From Spiroplasma ixodetis (GTDB taxonomy: Bacteria > Bacillota_I > Bacilli_A > Mycoplasmatales > VBWQ01): a stretch of DNA of 64,000 nt. The stretch spans positions 1,922,001 through 1,986,000 of the forward strand of contig NZ_AP026933.1 of assembly GCF_027923845.1 (NCBI RefSeq), read 5' to 3'. Shown one piece after another: positions 54,524 through 64,000 of this stretch (positions within the stretch are counted from its first letter, which is position 1; the number at the start of each line of letters is the position of its first letter). The notes beneath the pieces are model-generated. The model did no database searches. It had not been told where the DNA came from and worked only from the letters and a program-made list of their open reading frames with translations. A program made the position numbers and the translations under genes.

Positions 54524-55600
54524 GCTGAATTATACTTGTAAGTGCAAGTAAATAAAATTGCAAAAAATTCTCATATAAAAATTTCATAATGCTAAATTTA
54601 GTTTAGAAAAAGTAAGGAGTTTTTATATGAGTTATAAACATATTGGGATAGATGAAAGAATTTATATTGAGAATCAATTGAAATTTAAAGTTAAAATTAG
54701 TGAAATAGCTAAAAATCTTAATCGAAGTATTAGTACTATTATTCGAGAAGTTAATAGAAATAAAGATAATGATCATTATTTTTCATTAATTGCACAAAAT
54801 AAAGCTGTAAATAGAAAAAAATCACATATTATTTTTCATAAGTTTAAATATAAAGATTTAGTCAAATATATACAACAAAAACTATTATTGGGCTGATCAC
54901 CTGAACAAATTTATGGCAGAATTAAAAATTTTCATAAACAATGAGCTATCAGCTTTAAAACAATTTACAATTGAATTTATTCTGGATTATTTGATAAAGT
55001 TACTAGTAAAAATTTAAGAAGAAAAGGTAAAAAACGAAGATCTCAAGAAAATCGTGGTAAATTTAATGGTAAATCAATTAAAGAACGAGATAATAATGTT
55101 AATGATCGCATAACTCTTGGTCATTGAGAAGGAGATACTATAGTATCATCAAGAGGTAAAAGTAAATCATGTTTAATAACTTTAGTTGAAAGAGTATCAA
55201 GATTTACTTTAGCAATGTTAGTTAAAAACAAAACTACTAAAGTTATTAATAAAAATATCATTCATTATTTATCAATTCTTCCTAAAAATATTGTTAAAAC
55301 TATTACTTTTGATCGTGGTAAAGAATTTGCAAATTGACAACAACTTGAAAAAAGTTAGATGTGAAAATTTATTTTGCAAATCCATATTCACCTTGACAAA
55401 GAGGTACTAATGAAAATACTAATGGTTTAATTAGAGAAAAATTTCCTAAAAAATTTATTTTTTCAAAAACTAATAAAAATGAAGTTCATAAATTTATATT
55501 GTCTTTAAACCAAAGACCCAGAAAAATACTAAATTATCTTTCACCAATCGAATATTTGAATAGAAAAATAATTTAGTTGCACTTACCTTTACAATTTTGC
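54524..55600 (+). mobile_element. IS30-family element G4
   Basis: 1077 bp, 4-bp duplication AAAT (54520-54523, 55601-55604). Sits about 60 bp upstream of polA and may affect its promoter. Confidence 0.9.
54627..55576 (+). pseudogene. IS30-family transposase, frameshifted
   Basis: One A missing in CTTGAAAAAAGTTAG (55347-55358; seven A in intact copies) shifts the frame after TFDRGKEFANW, destroying the last catalytic part. Confidence 0.8.
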
Positions 55601-55652
55601 AAATTAAAAAATTATCATATAAAAAAACAAGATTTTTTTCTTGCTATCGAAC

Positions 55653-55767
55653 AATAATTAAGTTACAGATTTAATTGTGTAGAAAACATTATAAATATAA
55701 GGTTTTAGGGTTAATTTTAAGAGAATTATTATATTTATAGTGATTAGAGTTCTGTAACTTAATTATT
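55653..55767. repeat. Long intergenic inverted repeat
   Basis: AATAATTAAGTTACAGA (55653-55669) has an exact reverse complement at 55751-55767. Inside, ATTATAAATATA and TATATTTATAGT pair as well, giving an extended hairpin of about 115 bp. Could be a structured RNA or a small non-autonomous element; no open frame. The remaining bases of 55601-55853 hold only a CAAGA/TCTTG mini-hairpin. Confidence 0.55.
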
Positions 55768-56140
55768 TAAATATTAAGGATATTTATAAATAGATCCTTA
55801 AGTTTTATTATAACATTCAATTTTTAATTTTTAAATTCATTTTTTCTTTTTTATGTAAATTGTTTTAAAGCTGATAGCTCATTGTTTATGAAAATTTTTA
55901 ATTCTGCCATAAATTTGTTCAGGTGATCAGCCCAATAATAGTTTTTGTTGTATATATTTGACTAAATCTTTATATTTAAACTTATGAAAAATAATATGTG
56001 ATTTTTTTCTATTTACAGCTTTATTTTGTGCAATTAATGAAAAATAATGATCATTATCTTTATTTCTATTAACTTCTCGAATAATAGTACTAATACTTCG
56101 ATTAAGATTTTTAGCTATTTCACTAATTTTAACTTTAAAT

Positions 56141-57081
56141 CGGACTTCTCCCCACATGTACTTGTGGAGGGAATAATGAAACTGAATGAATTCAACAATG
56201 CTTTTCAAACTGAACAGCAATGTCTTGCATATATAGCAAATTTAAAAGAAAACAAATGTATTAGGTGTTTTAGTTTTAATTTGAATACTTCTGATTTAAA
56301 AAGAATGAGATGTTTAAAATGTAATCAAACATTTAGCATTCTCACAGGCACCATATTTTCAAGGTCACAAACATCTTTAACATCTTGATTTTATCTTATC
56401 TTTAGATGAATAAACACCAAACATGGAATTCCATCAACAGATATTGCAAAAGAATTGGGAGTGACTTTGAAAACTGCTTGAAGAATGACTCATAAAATCA
56501 GAACACGTATTGCAAAACAAAAACCTCAATTTATTGTTGAAGGTACAGTGCAAATTGATGAAATGTATCTTTCACATATGGGTTTTAAAAAACAAGGAAG
56601 ATCCTTGGTGAATAAAACCTTGATTGTTGGCATTTATCAAAAAACAACCAATAATTTAATTGTGAAAGTATTGAAAAACGCAAAGAGTAAAAATCTTTTG
56701 CAGTTTGCAAAAAACCACATTTCTTCAAAATGTCTTGTATATACTGATTCTTGAAAAGGATATTGCGATTTTAAATCAGTTTTCACTAAGCATGAAACAG
56801 TTAACCATCAAGATGGCTATGTTTCAAAAATTGGTGTAAATACCAACCAAATTGAATCAGTTTGAAAACATATAAGAAGAACATTTAAAACACATATCAA
56901 AGTTGCAAAACATCATGTTCATTTATATGCTAAAGAAGCTGCATATAAATTCAACAAGATACCTAGTTTTGAAACTGTAATGCTATGTTTGATTTAAAAA
57001 TGTGGGGAGAAGTCCGTAGATAGGCTTTTCTCAGCATTTATGTGATAAAATTTAAAAATAGTACATAAAGGGAGAAAAGCC
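56141..57081 (+). mobile_element. IS1595-like subtype B element (B11)
   Basis: 941 bp, duplication CTTTAAAT on both sides. Right-end hairpin region carries TTTAAAAATAG like subtype A rather than the shorter TTAAAATAG of B1 and B7. Confidence 0.9.
56176..56997 (+). CDS. IS1595-family transposase (subtype B), intact
   Basis: 273 residues. At the Trp of SWFYLIF this copy has TGA where all other copies have TGG: a natural synonymous exchange that confirms UGA as Trp. Confidence 0.85.
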
Positions 57082-57249
57082 CTTTAAATTTCAATTGATT
57101 CTCAATATAAATTCTTTCATCTATCCCAATATGTTTATAACTCATATAAAAACTCCTTACTTTTTCTAAACTAAATTTAGCATTATGAAATTTTTATATG
57201 AGAATTTTTTGCAATTTTATTTACTTGCACTTACAAGTATAATTCAGCA

Positions 57250-57349
57250 TTTTTCAGAAATAAACATTTTTTATATGATGACAAATCAACATGGATGAAA
57301 GATTGTAACAAATGCTGTTGGAAATTACTTAGAAATTGAACCAGAATAA
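57250..57349 (+). pseudogene. C-terminal gene remnant
   Basis: A frame directly abutting the IS30 end reads HFSEINIFYMMTNQHGWKIV and TNAVGNYLEIEPE to TAA at 57347-57349. It has normal codon character but no start; the 5' part is missing from the window. The protein is not recognised. Confidence 0.4.
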
Positions 57350-57410
57350 AGTTAATAAATTTTTCCTATAAAAGAATTATAAAACATAACATATTAGGCT
57401 TATTTCATAA

Positions 57411-58351
57411 CGAACTTCTCCCCACATGTACTTGTGGAGGAAACAATGAAATTGAATGAGTTCAATAATACTTTTCAAACTGAAAAACAATGTCTTGCAT
57501 ATATAGCAAGTTTGAAACAAATCAAATGTAGTAGGTGTTCTAGTTTTAATTTGAATACTTCTAATTTAAGAAGAATGAGATGTTTGAAATGTCATCAAAC
57601 ATTCAGTATTCTCACGGGCACTATATTTTCAAAGTCACAAACACCTTTAATATCTTGGTTTTATCTCATTTTTAGATGAATAAACACCAAACATGGAATT
57701 CCATCAACTGATGTTGCAAAAGAATTGGGAGTGACCTTGAAAACAGCTTGAAGAATGGGTCATAAAATCCGAAGTGCCATTGCTAAACAAAAACCTCAAT
57801 TCATTGTTGAAGGCATAGTGCAAATGGATGAAATGTATCTTTCACATATGGGGTTTAAAAAACAAGGAAGATCCTTGTTGAATAAAACCTTGATTGTTGG
57901 CATTTATCAAAAAACAACCAACAATCTGATTGTGAAAGTATTGAAAAACGCAAACAGTAAAAATCTTTTGCAGTTTGCAATAAACCACATTTCTTCAAAG
58001 TGTGTTGTACATACTGATTTTTGAAAAGGATATCGCGATTTGAAATCGGTTTTCACTAAGCATGAAACAGTTAACCATCAAGATGGCTATGTTTCAAAAA
58101 CTGGTGTAAATACCAACCAAATTGAGTCAGTATGAAAACATATACGAAGAACATTTAAAACACATATCAAATTTGCAAAACATCATATTCATTTATATGC
58201 AAAAGAAGCTGCATATAAATTCAATAACATACCTAGTTTTGAAACTGTAATGCTATGTTTTATTTAAAAATGTGGGGAGAAGTTCGTAGATAGGCTTTTC
58301 TCAGCATTTATGTGATAAGATTTAAAAATAGTACATAAAGGGAGAAAAGCC
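57411..58351 (+). mobile_element. IS1595-like subtype A element (A12)
   Basis: 941 bp, duplication TTTCATAA. Confidence 0.9.
57446..58267 (+). CDS. IS1595-family transposase (subtype A), intact
   Basis: 273 residues; carries KFAKHH in place of KVAKHH near residue 240, otherwise as 18651-19472. Confidence 0.85.
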
Positions 58352-58469
58352 TTTCATAATTAAAATTTTAATTTTGGAATAAGTCATAATAATAATTATG
58401 AAATTTTTTTTATTTTTAGTAAAATTAAGTGTAAAATTAATAATATTATAAAGAAGTGGAAGTGACAAA

Positions 58470-58733
58470 ATGAGTCAAAACATTATTTTTGCTTTTGAAA
58501 TTATTGCCTTAATTATCGCTATATTATTAGTAATTTTAGGTTTATTACAAGGTAAAAAAAATCATAATGGACTTGGTGCTTTAAGTGGGGGTAATCAAGA
58601 ATTATTTGCTAGTACTAAAGAACGTGGTTGAAGTAAGTTATTTTCTATTGCCACTTTAGTATTAGGTATATCGTTATTTACTATGGCAATAATAGTAAGA
58701 ATTCTTATTAATACTATTGGAGTTATAAATTAA
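58470..58733 (+). CDS. secG: Protein translocase subunit SecG
   Basis: 87 residues with two membrane segments (IIFAFEIIALIIAILLVILG and LVLGISLFTMAIIVRILI) joined by a Gly-rich loop GLGALSGGNQELFAST followed by KERGW, the pattern of SecG. It is a non-essential part of the SecYEG channel in the membrane. In Firmicutes and Mollicutes secG directly precedes rnr and smpB; here the order secG - rnr - smpB is kept, but IS A13 has entered between secG and rnr. Confidence 0.85.
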
Positions 58734-58748
58734 TGATAATTATTTTAT

Positions 58749-58776
58749 AAAAAGGCACACTAAAATGTGCCTTTTT
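58749..58776 (+). terminator. Rho-independent terminator after secG
   Basis: AAAAAGGCACA / TGTGCCTTTTT, 11-bp stem with a 6-base loop and T run, 16 bp after the secG stop. Confidence 0.85.
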
Positions 58777-58809
58777 ATAAATTTTAAAAGATAGATTATA
58801 ATTAATTAT

Positions 58810-59750
58810 CGAACTTCTCCCCACATGTACTTGTGGAGGAAACAATGAAATTGAATGAGTTCAATAATACTTTTCAAACTGAAAAACAATGTCTTGCATA
58901 TATAGCAAGTTTGAAACAAATCAAATGTAGTAGGTGTTCTAGTTTTAATTTGAATACTTCTAATTTAAGAAGAATGAGATGTTTGAAATGTCATCAAACA
59001 TTCAGTATTCTCACGGGCACTATATTTTCAAAGTCACAAACACCTTTAATATCTTGGTTTTATCTCATTTTTAGATGAATAAACACCAAACATGGAATTC
59101 CATCAACTGATGTTGCAAAAGAATTGGGAGTGACCTTGAAAACAGCTTGAAGAATGGGTCATAAAATCCGAAGTGCCATTGCTAAACAAAAACCTCAATT
59201 CATTGTTGAAGGCATAGTGCAAATGGATGAAATGTATCTTTCACATATGGGGTTTAAAAAACAAGGAAGATCCTTGTTGAATAAAACCTTGATTGTTGGT
59301 ATTTATGAAAAAACAACCAACAATCTGATTGTGAAAGTATTGAAAAACGCAAACAGTAAAAATTTTTTGCAGTTTGCAATAAACCACATTTCTTCAAAGT
59401 GTGTTGTACATACTGATTTTTGAAAAGGATATCGCGATTTGAAATCGGTTTTCACTAAGCATGAAACAGTTAACCATCAAGATGGCTATGTTTCAAAAAC
59501 TGGTGTAAATACCAACCAAATTGAGTCAGTATGAAAACATATACGAAGAACATTTAAAACACATATCAAAGTTGCAAAACATCATATTCATTTATATGCA
59601 AAAGAAGCTGCATATAAATTCAATAACATACCTAGTTTTGAAACTGTAATGCTATGTTTTATTTAAAAATGTGGGGAAAAGTTCGTAGATAGGCTTTTCT
59701 CAGCATTTATGTGATAAGATTTAAAAATAGTACATAAAGGGAGAAAAGCC
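58810..59750 (+). mobile_element. IS1595-like subtype A element (A13)
   Basis: 941 bp, duplication TTAATTAT. Lies between secG and rnr; its right end is 38 bp before the rnr start and could have replaced the rnr promoter. Confidence 0.9.
58845..59666 (+). CDS. IS1595-family transposase (subtype A), intact
   Basis: 273 residues, one substitution (NFLQFA for NLLQFA). Internal inverted end copy reads GGGGAAAAGTTCG, one change from the others. Confidence 0.85.
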
Positions 59751-59788
59751 TTAATTATATAATTAGGATAAAGTTGGGATTGATTGAA

Positions 59789-62065
59789 ATGAAGCAAGAG
59801 ATTATTAATGAGTTACAAAATAGTATTACACCTTTATCAACGGTTGATTTAACAGTGAAACTTAATATTATTAATCATCATCAACAGCAAGAACTTATTG
59901 CTGATTTAGAAGAATTGAAAAATAGTGAAATTATTTTGGAAAATAAAGAACAACAATTTTATATGCTAAAAAATAATAATTTATTTATTGGCAAAATTCA
60001 AATTACTAAAAAAGGATTTGGATTTGTTAAATTATTAAATAGTGAAGAAGAATATTACGTTAATATAAAAAACATAAATAATGCGTTAAATAATGATGAA
60101 GTATTATGTAAGTTAGTAAAAATTAATAATCAGAATGATGAGGCTGTAGTATTAAAAATTATTAAACGTGATACTAATCTTCTTGTTGGTACTGTTATTG
60201 TTAATGCAGATACGAAAGTAAAAACATTATTAATTCAAAATGCAAAGTTACAACAGTATGAAGTTAATATTTTAAACCCCGATAAAGCGTTAGAAAATAA
60301 TATTGTTGTTGCAAAAATTAAAAATTTTGAACAAAATATTTTTAATGTTACTATTACTAAAATCTTGGGTAATATTAATGATCCTGGTGTTGATATTTTA
60401 GCTGTTATTTATGAAATTGGTATTAAAGCACAATTTGATGTTGAAACATTAACAGCAACAGATAAGGTGCCATTAACAGTTTTAGAATCAGATAAAATTG
60501 GTCGTATTGATTTGACTAAAGAGTTATTAGTTACAATTGATGGTAAAGATGCTAAAGATTTTGATGATGCTATTTGTGTTACTAAACTAGTTAATGGTAA
60601 TTATCGTTTAATTGTAGCTATTGTTGATGTTAGTCATTATGTAACAGAAAATAGTCCTTTAGATGAAGAGGCATTTACTCGTGGTACATCTGTTTACTTA
60701 GCAGATCGTGTTATTCCTATGTTACCAACGCAGTTATCAAATGGTATTTGTTCTTTAAATGAACAATTAGAACGTTTATGTATGGTTTGTGATATGGAAA
60801 TTGATAAGAATGGTTTAACAGTAAAACATAAAATTTATCAGGCATTTATGAAATCAGCAAGAAGAATGAATTATGAGGAAGTAAATGATGGATATAATGG
60901 TAAAAATCCAAATTTTATTAAAACACATCCACAAATTTGAGAAATGTTACTAAAAGCAAAAGAATTGCACCAAATTTTATGAAAGTTTAAACAAGATGCT
61001 GGAGTAATTGATTTTGAAATTAATGAAGTAAAAACAATTATTAACGATAATGGAGAAGTAACTGATATTATTTTAAGAACTCGTGATATCGCTGAAAAAT
61101 TAATTGAAAGTTTTATGATTAGAGCTAATGAAGTAGTTGCTAAAACTGTATTTGATATGAAATTACCTTTTATTTATCGTGTTCATGAACATCCTCGTTC
61201 TAAAAAAATGCATCAAATGGTTACAATTCTGAAATTAATGGGTATTAAATTAAATCCAAAAATCACAAATATTAGTTCAAAAGATTTACAATTATTATTA
61301 AATTCTTTAAAACAATTACCAACATTTCAAGTTTTATCAACTTTATTATTAAGAAGTATGGAAAAAGCACAGTATACTAATAAATGTATTGGCCATTTTG
61401 GACTTGCTAGTGATTATTATACACATTTTACTTCGCCAATTAGACGTTATCCCGATTTAATAGTTCATCGTTTATTGCGTCAATATATAGTTAAAAGAGA
61501 AATAAATGCTAAAATAATTGAGAAATATCAAAGTTTTACTAATTGAGCTGCTGAGCAATCTAGTAATATGGAATTAAAAGCATTAGAGTGTGAACGAGCT
61601 GTAGATCAAATGAAAAAAGCAGAATACATGATGCAATTTATTGGTCATAAATTTGAAGGTATAATTTCTAGTGTAACTGGTTTTGGATTATTTGTTGAGT
61701 TAGATAATACAATTGAGGGTTTAATTAGAATTGCAGAGATGACTGATGATTATTATATTTTTAATGAAAAAGCAATGATTTTGTTTGGTGAAAGAAAACG
61801 AAAACAGTATGCTCTTGGTCAAAAGGTCAGTGTTCTTGTAAAAAGTGCAAATAAAGTTGCTAGAACTATTGATTTTATTTTAGAAGAAAATGGTCAGCAA
61901 AATAAAAACCGTGATAAAAATAATAATAATCAATCATCAAAAATGTATAAAGCAAATAATTTTAAATATAGAAAAAAGATAAAACTAAATGGTAAAGTTA
62001 AAAAAAATAAAAGTGAAAAGAAAAATGGAGTAAAAAAATGAAAATACAAGGGCAAAAAAGATTAA
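59789..62065 (+). CDS. rnr: Ribonuclease R
   Basis: 758 residues. N-terminal winged helix, cold-shock domain FIGKIQITKKGFGFVKLLNS, RNB catalytic domain with TIDGKDAKDFDDAICV (Asp metal ligands), HYVTENSPLDEEAFTRGTSV, YLADRVIPMLPTQLSNGICS and YTHFTSPIRRYPDLIVHRLL, then an S1 domain HKFEGIISSVTGFGLFVELD and a long Lys/Asn-rich tail. It is a 3'-5' exoribonuclease that degrades structured RNA and acts with SmpB/tmRNA in quality control; smpB lies 1.2 kb downstream. The ATG is at 59789, with a weak GGGATTGA upstream. The stop is at 62063-62065 because the TGA at 62039 is Trp. Confidence 0.9.
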
Positions 62066-62652
62066 TTCAACAAAGCAATCTTAACATTGAATGCTATTAT
62101 TATAATTATTTTAAATCACCAGGTTTAAAACAATATCCGGATTTATTATGAGTTAATGAAGATTATAACTTAATTAAGCAAGTAAATATTGAACAAAATA
62201 TTGTAATAAGATTAGCAACTAATTTATTTGAAGTTGGTCAAAAATTTAATTTGTTTGAAAATTTAGATTATTTTATTATGATGCCAAAAAAACCTACTTC
62301 AGTTAGTAGTTTAGAATTAGTAATAATTGAATTAGTTAAAATTATTAAAAAAAAATTAAATTATAAAATATTATTAATAAATAATATTTTCCAAGTTGAT
62401 AACTACCGTAAATTTTGAGAAAATAAATTAAAAGTTAGCGAAAGACAAATGGAAATTACTAATAAGATTCATTTATTACCTAAATATATTAATTTTTTTA
62501 ATAAAAAAAACATTATTATTATTGATGATATAGTTGCCTCAGGGATTTCTATTGCCCAAACTATTTTAGAAATTATCAATAATAACAATGATTTTAAAAT
62601 TAAAGCTTTGTGTTATGGTTCAGTTTATAATTGAGAAGAAATTTATAAATAG
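62038..62652 (+). CDS. ComF-like phosphoribosyltransferase-domain protein
   Basis: 204 residues under code 4, overlapping the end of rnr by 28 bp in another frame. C-terminal NIIIIDDIVASGISIAQTIL is the PRPP-binding motif of type I phosphoribosyltransferases; the N-terminal half (LKQYPDLLWVNEDYNLIKQV) lacks the Cys zinc finger of ComF. A regulator or salvage enzyme with an unknown base is possible. Substrate cannot be told from sequence. The GGAG at 62027-62030 serves as RBS. Confidence 0.6.
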
Positions 62653-63045
62653 TTAAAAGAGTTTCCTAATTTTTCTCTTTTTTTCTTCTAATGAGTCTGA
62701 TTCAGATATATTATAAAAATCTTCAATATTATTTATAAATGCATAATTAATTTCAGCATTAATTTGATTTTTAGCAATAAGTTTTAAGATAAAATCAGCA
62801 GTATCTGTTTCTAAAGCAAATGTGTAAATTTCAAATTCATCTTCATTAATAATTTCCGTTTTAGTAGAAATTTTTAAAATATGATTTTGTTCATCAATAA
62901 TAATTTTACAAACCTCAAGTTTTTTACCAGTTAAAATTTTATAAATAATTACTTTATCATTATTATTTTTATCAAAACCCAAATCGCCTTGATAAAATTG
63001 ACTATTTTTTACTGTTGTTGCTTTAGTATTTAACTCTCCTGCCAT
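62653..63045 (-). CDS. Hypothetical acidic protein
   Basis: 130 residues, start after AAAGGAG, stop abutting the stop of the convergent gene (62652/62653). Beta-rich N-terminal half (DKVIIYKILTGKKLEVCKII, HILKISTKTEII) and an acidic C-terminus with SESDSLEEKKRKIRKLF. No family recognised and no membrane segment. Confidence 0.6.
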   Translation of the reverse strand: MAGELNTKATTVKNSQFYQGDLGFDKNNNDKVIIYKILTGKKLEVCKIIIDEQNHILKISTKTEIINEDEFEIYTFALETDTADFILKLIAKNQINAEINYAFINNIEDFYNISESDSLEEKKRKIRKLF

Positions 63046-63321
63046 GTCCTTAGACTCCTTTCAGTTGTTTATTAATATATAAAATTAACAAAAACCCGTA
63101 AAACAAATATAAAATCTATTTCTTGGGTCGCTATACAACAAATATTAATTTTATGTTTAATTTTACATTAATCATTGCTAGAAAAACTATTGATTAATCT
63201 AACCTTCATTAGATTATAGCATGTTCTTAATAAAAAACAAATTTAAGTAAGTATTTCGGTATTTATGAAATTATTATTATATAATCTAATTATAAAGTTT
63301 ATGAAAATAATGGTGGAAACA
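63046..63321. other. Intergenic region between divergent genes
   Basis: Must hold the promoters for both flanking genes; no clear consensus pair is visible. Nothing else supported. Confidence 0.35.
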
Positions 63322-63753
63322 ATGAAAATAATTGCAAAAAATAAAAAAGCGTACTTTAATTATGAATTATTAGAAAAATTAGAAGTGGGAATTGTTTTGA
63401 CTGGTTCTGAAATTAAATCAATTCGTTTAGGTAATGTATCTTTACAGGATAGTTATGTAACTTTTAGTAATAATGAAGCTTATATTATTAATATGAACAT
63501 TAATACTTATAAATTTACTACTAGTTATATACTTGATCCATTAAGAAAAAGAAAATTACTTTTAAATGCTCGTGAAATTAAAAAAATTCAACAAGAACAA
63601 AAGCAAAAAAACTTAACTGTTGTTCCAACAATGATATATTTAAATAGTAAAAGTAGAGCAAAGTTAGAAATATCATTGGCTCGTGGTAAAAAAAATTATG
63701 ATAAAAGAGAGACGATTAAAAATCGTGATGCAGTAAGACAAATCAAAAAATAA
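63322..63753 (+). CDS. smpB: SsrA-binding protein SmpB
   Basis: 143 residues, typical length. Begins KIIAKNKKAYFNYELLEKLE, then GIVLTGSEIKSIRLGNVSLQ and DSYVTFSNNEAYIINMNI, the core of the SmpB beta-barrel, and a basic C-terminal tail ARGKKNYDKRETIKNRDAVR that enters the mRNA channel. It binds tmRNA for trans-translation to rescue stalled ribosomes. ATG 63322 with GGTGGA is chosen; the frame is open further upstream but without a better RBS. The usual DPxRxRKLLL motif is present as DPLRKRKLLLN. Confidence 0.95.
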   Translation: MKIIAKNKKAYFNYELLEKLEVGIVLTGSEIKSIRLGNVSLQDSYVTFSNNEAYIINMNINTYKFTTSYILDPLRKRKLLLNAREIKKIQQEQKQKNLTVVPTMIYLNSKSRAKLEISLARGKKNYDKRETIKNRDAVRQIKK

Positions 63754-63779
63754 TAATTTAATTAAGAAAGGAAAAAACT

Positions 63780-64000
63780 ATGATAATATGATTACCTTTC
63801 TTAATAATCTTTTGTTTATTTACAAGTTTTTATTTATTTTTTCTTTTTAAGCAAAAGATAAATAAGTGACAATGATTATTTATTAGTTATTATTTTTTTT
63901 ATCTTGGTATTAATAGTTTAAAAGATATTAATAATTTTTTAGTTTTATCATTAACTAATTTAGTAACTGAAGCAATTAGTATTACAGTGATTATTTCGCT
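63780..64000 (+). CDS. Membrane protein, partial
   Basis: Starts at ATG 63780 after AAGAAAGGAAA, 26 bp behind smpB, and runs off the window. At least two membrane segments (LPFLIIFCLFTSFYLFFLF and a later TEAISITVIIS); several Trp encoded by TGA. No family recognised. Confidence 0.6.

Larger units (their letters stand above)
55854..57145 (-). pseudogene. IS30-family transposase fragment
   Basis: ATG at 57145; after removing 56141-57081 plus 8 bp the N-terminal HTH part remains (MSYKHIGIDERIYIENQLKF, LNRSISTIIREVN) up to ISFKTIYI, where the sequence leaves the IS. No DDE core. Confidence 0.75.
55854..57249 (-). mobile_element. IS30-family element G5, 3'-truncated, with IS1595 insertion
   Basis: Minus-strand IS30 with its 5' end at 57249 (AATTCAGC) and break at about 55854 inside the transposase gene; only the first third of the element remains. 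Interrupted by B11 with 8-bp duplication CTTTAAAT. Confidence 0.8.

Overview
This is an A+T-rich bacterial window whose genes need UGA read as Trp (genetic code 4). Nearly every long gene is open only under that code, and identical transposase copies have TGG in one place and TGA in another. Gene content (polA, mutM, dnaB/dnaI, gapA, pgk, rnr, smpB, an ornithine-carbamoyltransferase-like gene, fakA) and the very heavy IS load point to a Spiroplasma of the citri/poulsonii type.

Layout: 1-875 is the right end of a transposable prophage, inserted in an IS3-family element. 876-10406 is a stack of nested insertion sequences (IS3-like, IS256-like, IS5-like, IS30-like, IS1595-like) with no host gene. 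10604-13448 holds host genes (Asp23/Gls24-like, fakA, a degenerate YugP-like membrane protein), followed by an IS3 element that split a terminator hairpin. 15011-36509 is an almost complete second copy of the prophage. 36672-38107 has a small unknown gene and an OTC-like gene. 38159-43437 is one IS30 element carrying four further insertions. 43693-54463 is a host block on the minus strand (Nudix remnant, membrane protein, pgk, gapA, dnaI, dnaB, mutM, polA). 54524-59750 is again IS-rich, with secG inside. 59789-64000 carries rnr, a ComF/phosphoribosyltransferase-like gene, an unknown gene, smpB and a partial membrane gene.

The main discovery candidate is the prophage. It has imperfect terminal inverted repeats beginning GGGAGCGTG, is flanked by a perfect 8-bp duplication TTTTAAAT, and carries a 13-bp inverted subterminal motif at both ends. 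It encodes scaffold, capsid, portal, tail-fibre and terminase genes plus a RuvC-like nuclease, and ends in a DDE transposase-like gene of the Mbov_0401/UPF0236 (ISLre2-like) type, the kind used by mycoplasma ICEs. It looks like a phage that moves by DDE transposition. Removing five IS insertions with their target duplications restores every interrupted reading frame exactly and gives a native element of about 16.4 kb. It also carries a reverse-strand membrane-protein gene with a 7-G tract at the point where its frame breaks, a candidate phase-variable cargo gene.

Thirteen IS1595-like copies (two subtypes, A and B, about 940 bp, 8-bp duplications) dominate the repeats. Their insertion order lets the history of the region be read in layers.
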